A stretch of DNA of 64,000 bases. Source: an uncultured Gammaproteobacteria bacterium. Lineage in GTDB: Bacteria > Pseudomonadota > Gammaproteobacteria > Eutrophobiales > Eutrophobiaceae. Where the stretch lies: the NCBI GenBank assembly GCA_943788815.1, contig CALSRS010000002.1:493062-557061 (forward strand). Direction: 5' to 3'. Each line of letters opens with the position of its first letter. Positions within the stretch are counted from its first letter, which is position 1. A program made the translations under genes and the position numbers. The notes below the pieces were generated by a model. The model was not told where the DNA came from, made no database searches, and saw only the letters and a list, made by a program, of their open reading frames with translations. Of this stretch, positions 54,440 to 64,000 are shown piece by piece.

Positions 54440-55327
54440 CTAATTGTGCATATCTTCCTTGTATAGTAGGAACACACCCTCACCGCCCCGCTCAAACTCC
54501 AGCCAGGTGAAGGGCATATCAGGAAATGCTTCCTCCAAAGCACCTTGGGCGTTACCAACCTCAACAATCAGAACGCCTTTATCATTCAAGTAGTGATGGG
54601 ACTCATGAATGATAATACTGACTATATCCAACCCATTTTCACCCGCTGCGAGACCTGAGGCAGGTTCATGACGATACTCTTTGGGTAATTGCTCCATCTG
54701 CGCCAAGTCTACATAGGGTGGATTAGCAATTATTAAATCATATTTCTTCCCCTGGAGGTTTTCGAATATATCTGACTGAATCAGATTGACTCTTTTTAAT
54801 AATTGATTCTGCTCAACGTTTATCCTTGCCACATCCAGTGCTGGCCTGCTGATATCTATGGCATCGACATCTGCATATGGAAATGCAATGGATGCTGCTA
54901 TAGCAATACAAGCGCTGCCTGTACCAATATCCAGTATCCGCGTTATTTGATCATCTTGTGATATCCATGGACTGAAATTTTCTTCGATCAGTTCTGCAAT
55001 TGGCGAGCGAGGTATTAATACCCTCTCATCCACATAAAATGGCATGCCACAAAACCAGGCTTTATTGACAAGATAGGCAACCGGAAGCCTTTCAGAAATT
55101 CTACGGTTTGCAAAATGCTCAATCTTATTTTGCTTTTCAGCATCGACAACTTCGTTTAATTTTTCATCTTCTACATCAAATGGTAAATTTAGCAGAGAAA
55201 AGACTAGGTATACTGCCTCATCAAACGCATTGTCCGTGCCATGCCCATAGTACAAGTTGGCACTATCAAATTTAAAACTAAGTTCGTTTATTAATTCACG
55301 AACTGTCTTTTGGTTATTATTTGACAA
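54440..55327 (-). CDS. prmB: ribosomal protein L3 glutamine methyltransferase PrmB
   Basis: A 295-residue SAM-dependent N5-glutamine methyltransferase. The SAM motif is LDIGTGSACIAIA, and the catalytic motif NPPYVDLAQM is followed by EYRHEPASGLAAGENGLD. PrmB methylates L3, whereas its relative PrmC acts on release factors; the position before aroC and the length favour PrmB. No other gene separates it from aroC (139 bp). Confidence 0.92.
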   Translation of the reverse strand: MSNNNQKTVRELINELSFKFDSANLYYGHGTDNAFDEAVYLVFSLLNLPFDVEDEKLNEVVDAEKQNKIEHFANRRISERLPVAYLVNKAWFCGMPFYVDERVLIPRSPIAELIEENFSPWISQDDQITRILDIGTGSACIAIAASIAFPYADVDAIDISRPALDVARINVEQNQLLKRVNLIQSDIFENLQGKKYDLIIANPPYVDLAQMEQLPKEYRHEPASGLAAGENGLDIVSIIIHESHHYLNDKGVLIVEVGNAQGALEEAFPDMPFTWLEFERGGEGVFLLYKEDMHN

Positions 55328-55386
55328 TAGAATAGATATTGAGAAATTTCAGTTGAGAACTAAGTGGTAATATTGACCACCTTTTA

Positions 55387-55414
55387 CTCTTTTTCCTTAA
55401 CTCCTCACTCCTCA
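55387..55414 (-). repeat. heptad array next to the HD-GYP gene stop
   Basis: CTCTTTT, TCCTTAA, CTCCTCA and CTCCTCA are consecutive units, the last touching the TAG stop (55415-55417 complement) of the HD-GYP gene. The coding strand is purine-rich with TGA or TAA spaced at 7 nt. Confidence 0.8.
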
Positions 55415-57043
55415 CTATAAAGGCTGATACCCAGGTATACTCGAAGGGTCTACTACTTCTACCTGTTGTTCAGGAGAAAGATGTTCCTTTGCGTACTTCA
55501 TGTAAATTTTTTCGTGCATAAATACATCAAACAAGTCTGGGTCAACATGACCATCCTGCTTCATCCTGCCCAGTATCGATAAGGATTGCGATAAACTCAT
55601 TGCTTTTTTATAAGGTCTATCACTCGCTGTTAATGCCTCGAAAACATCGGCTATCGCTACCATCCTTGCCGGTAAAGACATTTCTTGTTTTGTCAGGCCA
55701 TTTGGATAACCAGTACCATCCATCTTTTCATGATGACATCCAGCAAATTCCGGCACACGTTGAAGGTGCTTGGGGTATGGAAGTGATTCCAGCATCTTGA
55801 TGGTCACATTAACATGATTATTTATGATCTCTCTTTCCCTTAAGGTCAAGGTACCACGTCCGATTTGTAGATTTTGAATCTCTTCCTCAGTCAATAATGG
55901 GAGTTCTTCAGAATTTAATTGCAATGTATATGAACCAATTTTATTAATTCGGGAAATCTGTTCATCTGTTATCTGTTCCCCACCAGTATTACAATGCTTG
56001 ATATACTCCCTGTCTTCTTCTAACTGTGTCAATTTATCTTGCAGTTCTTTATCTTCGCGCCAGTTAAACTCCTGGCTCTCGGAGGATACTGATAACTTAC
56101 TCATTAGTGCACTAACAATTGCATCTCTTTTGATAATTTCAAATCTGGCATCCACTAAATGTATGCGGTCAAATATAGTTTCAAGCTTAGTCCCTTTATC
56201 AACAACATATTCGGGAGTAGTAATTTTTCCGCAATCATGTAACCAGGCAGCGACTTCAAGTTCGTATTTTTCTTCATCAGTCATAATAAATGACTGCAGA
56301 GGTCCCTTATTAATGTTACATGCGGCATCAGCAAGCATATTTGTAATAACAGGAACACGCCTACAGTGACCTGCCGTATATGGTGACTTTTCATCGATTG
56401 CCCCGGCAATTAGCTGAATAAATGAATCAAATAATTTTTTCTGGGCATCAATCAGATTTCGATTTGTGATGGTTACAGCTGCCTGTGATGACAATGACTC
56501 TACCAATTGTTGATCCAGATCAGAAAAGATGGTGACATCACCAGTATCGGGATCGATAGCATTAATAAGCTGCAACACCCCAATCAGATTATTTTCATGA
56601 TTGGTCATTGGCACTGTCAGAAATGATTGAGAACGATAACCTGTGCTTTTGTCAAAATTACGGGTACCTGAAAAATCAAATTCCTTGTTTTTATATGCAT
56701 CCTTTATGTTGTAGGTTTCGTTTGTCAACGCGGACCTTACGACAACCATATTGTCTTTAGGATTACCCTGCTCATCGTAAAGAGAAATTGGTTGAAAATC
56801 GATCGGCTTACCACTGGTGCCTCCCATATGGATCCCAAGTGACTCTGTCCTAATGATTTCGAAATGCAGTGTACGATCTTCTGAATAAATATATAGACTG
56901 CCGCCATCCGCATTTGTTAGCTCCTTGGCCTTGAGAAGAATCATTTCAAGTAATCGAGAATGATTTTTTTCGGCCGACAGTGCAATGCCGATATCAGTAA
57001 TTTCTTTTAATAGTTGTGAGAAATCTATCTTGCTTATGGTCAT
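55415..57043 (-). CDS. GAF and HD-GYP domain protein, probable cyclic-di-GMP phosphodiesterase
   Basis: A 542-residue protein. A GAF sensor domain spans about residues 20-195. The HD-GYP domain has the HD pair at about 269-270 (AAWLHDCGK) and the GYP motif at about 437-447 (HHEKMDGTGYP). Both motifs are intact, so hydrolysis of cyclic-di-GMP is expected. The two motifs are about 165 residues apart because of an unusually long insert (about residues 285-400). It lies alone between htpG and prmB. The ligand of the GAF domain is unknown. Confidence 0.9.
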   Translation of the reverse strand: MTISKIDFSQLLKEITDIGIALSAEKNHSRLLEMILLKAKELTNADGGSLYIYSEDRTLHFEIIRTESLGIHMGGTSGKPIDFQPISLYDEQGNPKDNMVVVRSALTNETYNIKDAYKNKEFDFSGTRNFDKSTGYRSQSFLTVPMTNHENNLIGVLQLINAIDPDTGDVTIFSDLDQQLVESLSSQAAVTITNRNLIDAQKKLFDSFIQLIAGAIDEKSPYTAGHCRRVPVITNMLADAACNINKGPLQSFIMTDEEKYELEVAAWLHDCGKITTPEYVVDKGTKLETIFDRIHLVDARFEIIKRDAIVSALMSKLSVSSESQEFNWREDKELQDKLTQLEEDREYIKHCNTGGEQITDEQISRINKIGSYTLQLNSEELPLLTEEEIQNLQIGRGTLTLREREIINNHVNVTIKMLESLPYPKHLQRVPEFAGCHHEKMDGTGYPNGLTKQEMSLPARMVAIADVFEALTASDRPYKKAMSLSQSLSILGRMKQDGHVDPDLFDVFMHEKIYMKYAKEHLSPEQQVEVVDPSSIPGYQPL

Positions 57044-57122
57044 AGGGAAGAATAAGAATTTCGAACTGATACATTTTTCATTTTAGACTATTTAACAGCC
57101 GGAAATATAGTTATTTTATCGG

Positions 57123-59018
57123 TTAATCCTGTTTTTCGCCCATCTCCATAAAAATAGCATTTAACCTCTTCACAAATCCAGCCGGGTCATCAAGTTTTCC
57201 ACCTTCACTTAATAAGGCCTGGTCAAATAGCATATGAGACCAATCCTCAATCTGTTTATCTTCCATTTTTTCTTCTAGCATCATTACCAATGGGTGGGTT
57301 GGATTTATTTCCAAAATTGGTTTCATATCTGGTAATTCTTGACCTGATGCCTGAAGAATTTGCTGCAGATGTCTTCCCATATCATGCATTTCAGATACCA
57401 GACATGCAGGCGAAGTCGTCAAGCGGCGTGTAATTCTTACCTCCTTAACCTTCTCTCCCAGGGCGTCCTGGATCTTTTTTGCGAGATCATTTTGAGACTT
57501 ATCATCATTCTCTTTATTTTCAGTATCGGCTTCACCAGACTCTAAACCATCAATATCCAATTCACCTTTCATTATTGACCTGAGAGACTTACCATCGAAT
57601 TCATGTAAATGCGTTGTTACCCATTCATCAATGGGATCCGTTAATAACAGTACTTCTATCCCCTTTTCACTAAATATTTCCAGATGCGGACTATTCCTGG
57701 CAGTTGTCAGATTTTCAGCTGTCAAAAAATAAATCTCTTTCTGTCCTTCTTTCATGCGGGAAATGTAATCCGAAAGAGAAACTGATTGATCATCTGTATG
57801 CTCATGTGTAGATGAAAACCTGAAAAGCCTAGCGAGATCTTCCTTTTTGTCCGGAGCTTCTTCTACAATTCCTTCTTTTATTGCTTTACCGAATTCATCC
57901 CAGAATTTCTTGTACTTCTCTGGCTCCTTGTCTGCCATGTTTGATAACAAATCTAATATTTTCTTTGTGATACCTGCACGAATTGAGTCTATTGTTTTAT
58001 TCTGTTGAAGAATCTCTCGGGAGATATTCAATGGCAAATCATTTGTATCTACAATACCTCTCACAAACCTGAGAAATGGTGGCAATAGTTGTTCTGCATC
58101 ATCCATAATAAAAACTTTTCTAACATAAAGTTTTACGCCGTGACGATTGTCACGGTCCCATAGATCAAACTGTGCCCTGGATGGGATATAAAGCAAACTG
58201 GTATATTCTAGTTTACCTTCCACCCTGGAATGCACACGTGCAAGCGGATCTTCAAAATCATGACCAACGTGTTTATAGAATTCGTTATACTCGTCCTCAG
58301 TAATATCTTTTTTGTTACGTGTCCATAAGGCCTTGGCGCTATTTACAGTCTCATCACCTTTTTCATCTCCCTCCTTGGGCATCAAGACTGGAATAGAAAT
58401 ATGATCTGAATATTTTTTAATTATCGACCGTAGCCTGAAACCATCCAAAAACTCATCAACATCATCTCGAAGATGCAGGATTACCTTTGTCCCACGGGGG
58501 GGTCTGTCAACTTTTTCAATGGTATAATCGTTCTGTCCAGTTGAAATCCACCTAACTCCGTCTGCTCTACTGGCACCAGCGCGTCTTGAGACTACCTCAA
58601 CCTTTTCTGCAACAATAAATGATGAATAAAATCCGACGCCAAATTGACCAATTAAACTGGAATCTTTGGTCTGGTCTCCTGTTAATTTTTCAAAAAACTG
58701 TTTAGTACCAGATTTAGCGATCGTGCCAAGGTTCTCAATAATTTCATCTCTGGACATACCAATTCCATTATCGATAACTGATATAGTTTTCTGCTCCTTA
58801 TTAAATTCAACTCGAATGTTAAGATCTGGTTGCTCTTCAAACAGCTTGTCATCTTTAAGGGCTTCGAACCTTAACTTATCAGCTGCATCTGAAGCATTAG
58901 AAATAAGCTCCCTTAGGAAAATTTCCTTATTGCTGTATAACGAATGGACCATGAGGTGTAGAAGTTGCTGTACCTCAGTCTGAAATCCTAATGTTTCCTT
59001 GCTTGTTTCCGCACTCAT
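57123..59018 (-). CDS. htpG: HSP90-family chaperone HtpG
   Basis: A 631-residue cytoplasmic ATP-dependent chaperone. The GHKL ATPase signatures are ELISNASDAADKLRFEAL, SVIDNGIGMSRDEII and GQFGVGFYSSFIVA, with the conserved middle-domain stretch RGIVDTNDLPLNISREILQQ. The length is typical. A heat-shock-like promoter is found 35-65 bp upstream. It is monocistronic. Confidence 0.97.
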   Translation of the reverse strand: MSAETSKETLGFQTEVQQLLHLMVHSLYSNKEIFLRELISNASDAADKLRFEALKDDKLFEEQPDLNIRVEFNKEQKTISVIDNGIGMSRDEIIENLGTIAKSGTKQFFEKLTGDQTKDSSLIGQFGVGFYSSFIVAEKVEVVSRRAGASRADGVRWISTGQNDYTIEKVDRPPRGTKVILHLRDDVDEFLDGFRLRSIIKKYSDHISIPVLMPKEGDEKGDETVNSAKALWTRNKKDITEDEYNEFYKHVGHDFEDPLARVHSRVEGKLEYTSLLYIPSRAQFDLWDRDNRHGVKLYVRKVFIMDDAEQLLPPFLRFVRGIVDTNDLPLNISREILQQNKTIDSIRAGITKKILDLLSNMADKEPEKYKKFWDEFGKAIKEGIVEEAPDKKEDLARLFRFSSTHEHTDDQSVSLSDYISRMKEGQKEIYFLTAENLTTARNSPHLEIFSEKGIEVLLLTDPIDEWVTTHLHEFDGKSLRSIMKGELDIDGLESGEADTENKENDDKSQNDLAKKIQDALGEKVKEVRITRRLTTSPACLVSEMHDMGRHLQQILQASGQELPDMKPILEINPTHPLVMMLEEKMEDKQIEDWSHMLFDQALLSEGGKLDDPAGFVKRLNAIFMEMGEKQD

Positions 59019-59052
59019 GTAATATTCCTTTGATCTATTTTCTTTGAAACTA

Positions 59053-59083
59053 AAATGTGGTGGTTAATTGGTTGTTTTTCAAG
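59053..59083 (-). promoter_or_regulatory. candidate sigma-32 heat-shock promoter of htpG
   Basis: On the coding strand CTTGAAA (59083-59077), 16 bp and CCACATTT (59060-59053) match the heat-shock sigma consensus CTTGAAA and CCCCATNT with one mismatch in the -10. Its 3' edge is 35 bp before the htpG ATG, a fitting distance for a known heat-shock gene. Confidence 0.6.
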
Positions 59084-59210
59084 TGCCTGATTAATAAGCT
59101 ATGCCTTAAAATCCGGCTCATAGTCTAAAGCCTGTTGGGTTTATTTCCAAAAATACTGTAAATGAAGGATATAATCCTGCTTAGTTTAAATATCACCAGG
59201 GTTAGAACGT

Positions 59211-59660
59211 ATGAAAAAAAATTTATCTCTCATGGTGCTTTGCCTGTTATCTGCATGTGCGACTACAAATCAAACCGGACCTGAGTCTGCTACAAGCATT
59301 GCCGATTCCCTGGCAATTGCCACCATGGCACATAACGCCTATTCCCGTTCAGACTGGGAAGAAAGTGAACGTTTGTATGTGAAGCTGGTTGAAGTGTCAC
59401 CAGATAATCCACTCTTCTGGTACAGGCTGGGTAATATATACACATCCATGAACAGGATAAATGCGGCTATAATTGCCTACAGTCAATCACTCAAATCGGA
59501 CCCTACTAATCCCAATGTCTGGTTTAATCTGGGCATGATGCAGCTAAAACAATCAACATATACATTCAATCAAATGCAAGCTCAAGAATTGCCGGAAAGC
59601 CCTTTGAATGAAAGGGCAGAAGAAATTTTAGAGGGAATCCTGAAGCTTTTAAATAAATAA
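59211..59660 (+). CDS. TPR repeat lipoprotein
   Basis: A 149-residue protein with a lipoprotein signal (MKKNLSLMVLCLLSACATTN, lipobox LSAC, Cys16). The mature part has two or three TPR units: SDWEESERLYVKLVEVSPDN, WYRLGNIYTSMNRINAAII, and WFNLGMMQLKQSTYTF. Such proteins mediate protein contacts in the periplasm. It lies between htpG and mutS without clear operon links. Confidence 0.85.
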   Translation: MKKNLSLMVLCLLSACATTNQTGPESATSIADSLAIATMAHNAYSRSDWEESERLYVKLVEVSPDNPLFWYRLGNIYTSMNRINAAIIAYSQSLKSDPTNPNVWFNLGMMQLKQSTYTFNQMQAQELPESPLNERAEEILEGILKLLNK

Positions 59661-59771
59661 TTTTACAATCAGATTTCATATTTAACATTAGTTCTATTTT
59701 GTGCCATTTTTATAAGCTACAAATAAAGATTCTCGATAGCGAATACATCAATTTCAAGCTATGATTATGCT

Positions 59772-62330
59772 ATGCAAACCAGTGAGAACTCCCTTCACAA
59801 GCATACCCCCGTAATCCAGCAATATCTTGGATTCAAATATCATCATCCTGATAAATTGCTTTTCTTCAGAATGGGTGATTTTTACGAATTATTTTTTGAA
59901 GATGCCAAGAAAGCTGCCAGATTGCTCGATATTACCCTAACGAAACGTGGACAATCGGCTGGAGATCCTATTCCTATGGCAGGTGTTCCTTATCATGCCG
60001 TAGAAAATTACCTCGCCAAGCTGATAAAACAGGGGGAATCAGTCGTAATATGCGAACAAATTGGTGACCCTGCACAATCTAAAGGTCCGGTAGAACGTAA
60101 AATCACCAGGATTATTACGCCCGGGACTGCGACCGATGATGCACTACTGGAAAAATCACAGGAGTGCTTACTGGCTACAATATATAAAGGCATCAACGGT
60201 TTCGGAATTGCATCGCTCGATTTAAGTAGTGGCCAATTACGAGTCATTGAAGTCTTGGAAATGCCAGATGTAATAAGAGAACTAATCCGTATTAAACCTT
60301 CGGAGATTCTGGTTTGTGAAAGCGATGAGGATCTTTATGAAAAAGATCTAATCAACTGCCGAATTACCGCTAGATCAAATGATTTTTTCAACATCAGTTC
60401 CTCGCGAGAAATCATAAAAAAACAATATTCATTACCCACACTTAAGGGCCAGGATTTTGAACATATGCATAGTGCAATTTGTGCTGTGGGTGCTGCGCTA
60501 TATTACGCGAGGGAAACTCAATGTCAGGATCTGCACCATATCAGACCAGTAAAAGTAGAACACCTGTCAGAATGGATATTACTCGACAGTGTTAGCCAAA
60601 GAAACCTGGAGTTAGTTGAAGATGTTTCAGGGAAAAAACAAAATAGCCTGCTAAATATTCTTGACTCTACCAGATGTGCAATGGGTAGCAGACTGCTAAG
60701 ACGCTGGTTGATTCAACCGGTACGAAACCAGGAAATTTTAAAACTACGTCATGATGCGGTCTATCAGTTTCTGGATTCAAAAAAGTATATTGATATTAGA
60801 ACAATTTTATCTGAGACATGTGACATAGACCGTACTATTTCCCGAGTTTCTCTAGGTTCTGCTCGCCCAAGAGATCTGGTGCAATTACGTTCTACACTGG
60901 AGCTACTTCCAGATATTAAAAACTGTTTGAAGCAACTTGACAGCCCACGGTTATCAACACTTGCCCAAAAGATTGACTTATTACCGGAGTTACTCACCTT
61001 TCTTAACAAAGCGTTAATTGATACACCACCCCAGACTATTCGCGATGGAGGGGTAATTGCTGATGGATTCGACCATGAACTAGATGAACTAAGAAGTCTC
61101 AGTAATGATGCAAGTGAATTCCTTCATGCTCTTGAAGTAAAAGAAAAAGAACGGACTGGAATTACTACTTTGAAAGTCGGTTTCAATCGGGTTCATGGTT
61201 ATTATATTGAAGTCAGCAGAATGAACACCAGGGATATCCCACCAGAATATCATCGAAGACAAACCTTAAAATCAACAGAGAGGTTTATTACTGAGGAACT
61301 CAAAATATTCGAAGACAAGATATTAAGTGCAAGAGAGAAATCCCTGGCTAGAGAGAAATATCTTTATAACGAAGTCCTGACCCGCATTAATCAGGAGCTT
61401 ATTCCTATTCAGAATATTGCTACGGCCATAGCAGAAGTGGACGTGCTATCTACATTTGCAGAAAGAGCCGATATAAATAATTATTCCAGGCCACAATTCA
61501 CAGCTACGCCTGGAATCACAATACTCAACGGCCGACATCCTGTGGTTGAACAAATTCAATTCCACCCATTTATTGCTAACGATATTAAAATGGATGAGGA
61601 CCGTAAAATGTTATTAATTACTGGTCCAAATATGGGTGGAAAATCAACTTATATGCGCCAGACTGCATTAATGGTTGTGATGGCACATATTGGAAGTTTT
61701 ATATCTGCAGACTCTGCAACCATAGGTCCAGTAGACAGGATATTTACTCGAATAGGAGCAAGCGATAATTTGGCAGGTGGTCAGTCCACATTTATGGTAG
61801 AAATGGTGGAAACAGCCAATATTTTAAATAATGCTACCGAAAACAGCCTTGTACTACTCGATGAGGTTGGAAGAGGTACTAGCACCTATGATGGATTAGC
61901 TCTTGCCTGGGCGTGTGCTCGTTTTTTAAATACAAATATTGAGCCATACTGTCTGTTCGCAACACATTATTTTGAACTAACCGATCTTGCAGAAGAAATA
62001 GACACTATTGTTAATTTACATTTTGATGCAATAGAACATGATGAGAAAATTGTGTTCCTTCATCGGGTTAAAGAAGGGCCAGCCAGCCGAAGTTATGGTC
62101 TGCAGGTTGCCCAACTAGCTGGAATCCCACTAGATGTCATAAAATCTGCAAAAATGAGGTTAAATGACATAGAACAAAACCAGCCCAATCAAAAACATTT
62201 AATACCGCAAAAAGATATGTTTATTAAGGAAAATCCCAGTATCCAGAAGTTAAAAGACATGGATCTCGACTCCTTATCACCTAAACAAGCACTGGATTTT
62301 TTATATCAACTTAAAAATCTGGTGGATTAA
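59772..62330 (+). CDS. mutS: DNA mismatch repair protein MutS
   Basis: An 852-residue ATPase that recognises mismatches. The mismatch-binding [11 protein letters not shown] is in domain I (about residues 35-45). Walker A is [14 protein letters not shown], Walker B is [12 protein letters not shown], and domain V ends with [13 protein letters not shown]. The length is standard for MutS. It is followed 107 bp later by fdxA, a common gammaproteobacterial arrangement. Confidence 0.98.
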   Translation: MQTSENSLHKHTPVIQQYLGFKYHHPDKLLFFRMGDFYELFFEDAKKAARLLDITLTKRGQSAGDPIPMAGVPYHAVENYLAKLIKQGESVVICEQIGDPAQSKGPVERKITRIITPGTATDDALLEKSQECLLATIYKGINGFGIASLDLSSGQLRVIEVLEMPDVIRELIRIKPSEILVCESDEDLYEKDLINCRITARSNDFFNISSSREIIKKQYSLPTLKGQDFEHMHSAICAVGAALYYARETQCQDLHHIRPVKVEHLSEWILLDSVSQRNLELVEDVSGKKQNSLLNILDSTRCAMGSRLLRRWLIQPVRNQEILKLRHDAVYQFLDSKKYIDIRTILSETCDIDRTISRVSLGSARPRDLVQLRSTLELLPDIKNCLKQLDSPRLSTLAQKIDLLPELLTFLNKALIDTPPQTIRDGGVIADGFDHELDELRSLSNDASEFLHALEVKEKERTGITTLKVGFNRVHGYYIEVSRMNTRDIPPEYHRRQTLKSTERFITEELKIFEDKILSAREKSLAREKYLYNEVLTRINQELIPIQNIATAIAEVDVLSTFAERADINNYSRPQFTATPGITILNGRHPVVEQIQFHPFIANDIKMDEDRKMLLITGPNMGGKSTYMRQTALMVVMAHIGSFISADSATIGPVDRIFTRIGASDNLAGGQSTFMVEMVETANILNNATENSLVLLDEVGRGTSTYDGLALAWACARFLNTNIEPYCLFATHYFELTDLAEEIDTIVNLHFDAIEHDEKIVFLHRVKEGPASRSYGLQVAQLAGIPLDVIKSAKMRLNDIEQNQPNQKHLIPQKDMFIKENPSIQKLKDMDLDSLSPKQALDFLYQLKNLVD

Positions 62331-62436
62331 AACATTTTTACATAATTTTTTTTATATCTTCATAGTAAAATAACAAGCTCTGGAAAATTCCAGTAAATTT
62401 TTCACCTGGTAAAAATATATTTAGAGGAAATTAAAG

Positions 62437-62760
62437 ATGCCATTTATTGTTACTGAGTCATGCATCAAATGTAAATACACGGATTGTGTGGAAGTGTGTC
62501 CTGTTGACTGCTTCCATGAAGGCCCAAATATGCTAGTCATCGATCCAGATGAATGTATTGATTGCACCCTATGTGAACCGGAATGTCCGGTTGACGCTAT
62601 AGTATCCGAAGATGATGTTATCGAATCCCATCAGGATTTTATTACATTAAATGCTGAGCTTTCAAAAATCTGGCCAGTCATCAATGAGAGAAAAGATGCG
62701 CCAGATGATGCAGATGAATGGAAAGAAGTAAAAAGTAAAATCGATTACCTGGAGCGTTAA
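62437..62760 (+). CDS. fdxA: seven-iron ferredoxin FdxA
   Basis: A 107-residue ferredoxin. The N-terminal Cys set [20 protein letters not shown] and [16 protein letters not shown] provide ligands for one 3Fe-4S and one 4Fe-4S cluster, as in Azotobacter FdI-type proteins, with the usual C-terminal extension. It carries electrons in the cytoplasm. AGAGGAAATTAAAG is the ribosome site. Confidence 0.95.
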   Translation: MPFIVTESCIKCKYTDCVEVCPVDCFHEGPNMLVIDPDECIDCTLCEPECPVDAIVSEDDVIESHQDFITLNAELSKIWPVINERKDAPDDADEWKEVKSKIDYLER

Positions 62761-62839
62761 TCAAATACAAATAATATTCGTGTCAGACATTATTATCTTT
62801 GCTCGCACACGAACTGGAATAAATTATTCCATTTCTAAA

Positions 62840-63286
62840 ATGGAATATGTTTTTTGTATATTTCTAGTCTTTTTTAGTCATCAGGCATCATTAATGGCAG
62901 ACATTTATAAATGGGTAGATGAAAATGGCCGTATTCATTACGGCGACAAACCAGGCAACGATACTTCACAAAAATTAAACATTAATGAAAATCAGACAAC
63001 GAGAGATGCAGATTTAATACGGGAATCCCAACGAAAAACGTTACTTGATGTCCTGAGCGAAGAAAGACAAAAGAAAAAAAGAGAACAAGAAAAATCAGCC
63101 CAACAAAGTAAAGATTATAAAATTAAATGCGACCTGGCACGGAAATATTTATCTTCTATCCAAAGTTCAAATTACCTGATGGAAGAAACAGCTGATCCAT
63201 ATAATCCCAAAATCTTATCCGCTGTCGAACACCAGGCAGTTACGGATAAAGCCCAAAATGATGTCAATCACTGGTGTACTGGATAA
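62840..63286 (+). CDS. exported DUF4124 domain protein
   Basis: A 148-residue protein with signal peptide MEYVFCIFLVFFSHQASLMA and then the DUF4124 motif DIYKWVDENGRIHYGDKPG. A charged, probably coiled region follows (LLDVLSEERQKKKREQEKSA). The frame is open for 20 codons more upstream to a GTG at 62780, but the ATG at 62840 gives a proper signal peptide. The mature part is periplasmic or membrane-attached. The domain has no settled function. Confidence 0.82.
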   Translation: MEYVFCIFLVFFSHQASLMADIYKWVDENGRIHYGDKPGNDTSQKLNINENQTTRDADLIRESQRKTLLDVLSEERQKKKREQEKSAQQSKDYKIKCDLARKYLSSIQSSNYLMEETADPYNPKILSAVEHQAVTDKAQNDVNHWCTG

Positions 63287-63539
63287 CCAACATATCTATG
63301 TGTACTAAATGTGCTTATGTTTACGCAAGGATTCCATAGACAATTCTAATAAAATCAGGATATTATGTGCGATATCATGTGTAAATTAATTAATAAATTC
63401 TGATGAGAATCATAGCTATATTGTTGAAATTTCTGATTTACGATTATAAACATGAGCATTTAATTTATAAAAAACAATAAGTTATAATAAATCTCAGCTA
63501 AATTCAGACAATTAAACCACTAAATATGATTGGCACGTA

Positions 63540-64000
63540 ATGGATCTGTTAGACAAAATTCAAATTGTGAATGTATCAGATGTTGGGAAACGTCGACCTC
63601 ATAATGAAGACAGCACCTTAAGTGACGCCCAAGAAGGACTGGTTATTCTTGCTGATGGAATGGGTGGATATAAAGCAGGGGAAGTCGCCAGCGCGATTGC
63701 AGTTTCATCTATACACCATGAGATATTAAGTGGTCTAGCCAAGATTCATCGAGGCAAAATCGACGAAAATTCCGGTTTAAGTCTGGAATCTGAAGTCATA
63801 AAAAATGCAATAATTCTCGTCAATTCAGAGATATACAATACTGCACAAACTGATGAGGCGTGTCAGGGCATGGGGACAACTATTATCGTTGTTCTGTTTC
63901 ATGATAATAAATGCACAATAGGACATGTTGGAGATTCAAGAGTTTATCGGAAAAGAGGTGAGTCTTTTGCGCAAATAACAAAAGATCACTCACTAATTCA
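63540..64000 (+). CDS. PP2C-family serine/threonine phosphatase, partial
   Basis: The gene begins at the ATG at 63540 (MDLLDKIQIVNVSDVGKRRP) and runs off the right edge after 153 codons. The PP2C motifs are HNEDS (metal site), VILADGMGGYKAGEVAS, GMGTTIIVVL and IGHVGDSRVYR. These bacterial phosphatases reverse Ser/Thr kinase action, often with a type VI secretion or FHA-linked partner. No kinase is visible in the window. Confidence 0.9.
   Translation, partial: MDLLDKIQIVNVSDVGKRRPHNEDSTLSDAQEGLVILADGMGGYKAGEVASAIAVSSIHHEILSGLAKIHRGKIDENSGLSLESEVIKNAIILVNSEIYNTAQTDEACQGMGTTIIVVLFHDNKCTIGHVGDSRVYRKRGESFAQITKDHSLI

Noticed and set aside
59084-59160. A possible tRNA-like fold before the TPR lipoprotein
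   Set aside because: No TTC-type T loop or acceptor pairing could be found on either strand.
63526-63540. A start for the PP2C gene at the ATG at 63526
   Set aside because: It is out of frame with the gene and reaches a TAA after four codons.
1-64000. Prophage, insertion sequence or genomic island
   Set aside because: No integrase, transposase, phage structural gene or tRNA attachment site was seen, and the genes are mostly housekeeping.

Overview
The window looks like chromosomal core genome of a gammaproteobacterium of low to moderate GC. The main grounds are the run alaC, hom, thrC, recJ, prfB (with its programmed frameshift), lysS, a homodimeric-type aceE followed by a two-lipoyl aceF, prmB-aroC, and mutS followed by a seven-iron ferredoxin. 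The species cannot be named from sequence alone. I see no prophage, insertion sequence, CRISPR array, rRNA or tRNA.

Layout. 1-3783 (minus): a MoxR ATPase, DUF58, DUF4381, BatA and BatB operon, with BatB running off the left edge. 4094-7011: two small unknown or poorly known genes, a peroxiredoxin and an M17 aminopeptidase. 7157-12643: aceE-aceF with a translationally abutting Nudix hydrolase and an alpha/beta hydrolase. 12737-16152: argG, a membrane-anchored glutamate-synthase-like protein and a small cupin. 16219-26248 (minus): aspartate-family amino acid genes (alaC, hom, thrC) leading into a phosphoglycerate-mutase-like gene, recJ, prfB and lysS. 26376-31311: a carbon-nitrogen hydrolase, tldD, a YaiI-family protein, a TM2 protein and a fusion of two CDGSH iron-sulfur domains to a glutamate-synthase FMN domain. 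31377-38726: a large DUF5666 lipoprotein, a signal peptidase I, and a run of small membrane or exported proteins including a 56-residue DUF3012 lipoprotein.

38737-46602 (minus) holds four tandem paralogs of an exported amidohydrolase-like protein. All four have lost the HxH metal motif of the family. Divergent from them lie egtB-egtD (ergothioneine synthesis), then malonate uptake (madL-madM) and a probable malonyl-CoA synthetase, then a methyltransferase. 52830-59018 carries aroC, prmB, a GAF plus HD-GYP protein and htpG with a heat-shock-like promoter. 59211-64000 carries a TPR lipoprotein, mutS, fdxA, a DUF4124 protein and the start of a PP2C phosphatase.

Two features run across the window. 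First, heptanucleotide repeats (consensus near GTGAGGA) sit on or just after stop codons, with the purine-rich strand being the coding strand. They often occur as inverted pairs between convergent genes, and a 13-copy exact array is present at 4756. Second, dispersed palindromic repeats of the ATACTGGC/GCCAGTAT and ATTCCCGC/GCGGGAAT types lie in the gaps around thrC, hom, alaC, tldD and the amidohydrolase array. The best candidates for something undescribed are the ligand-depleted amidohydrolase array, the CDGSH-glutamate synthase fusion, and the stop-codon heptads.
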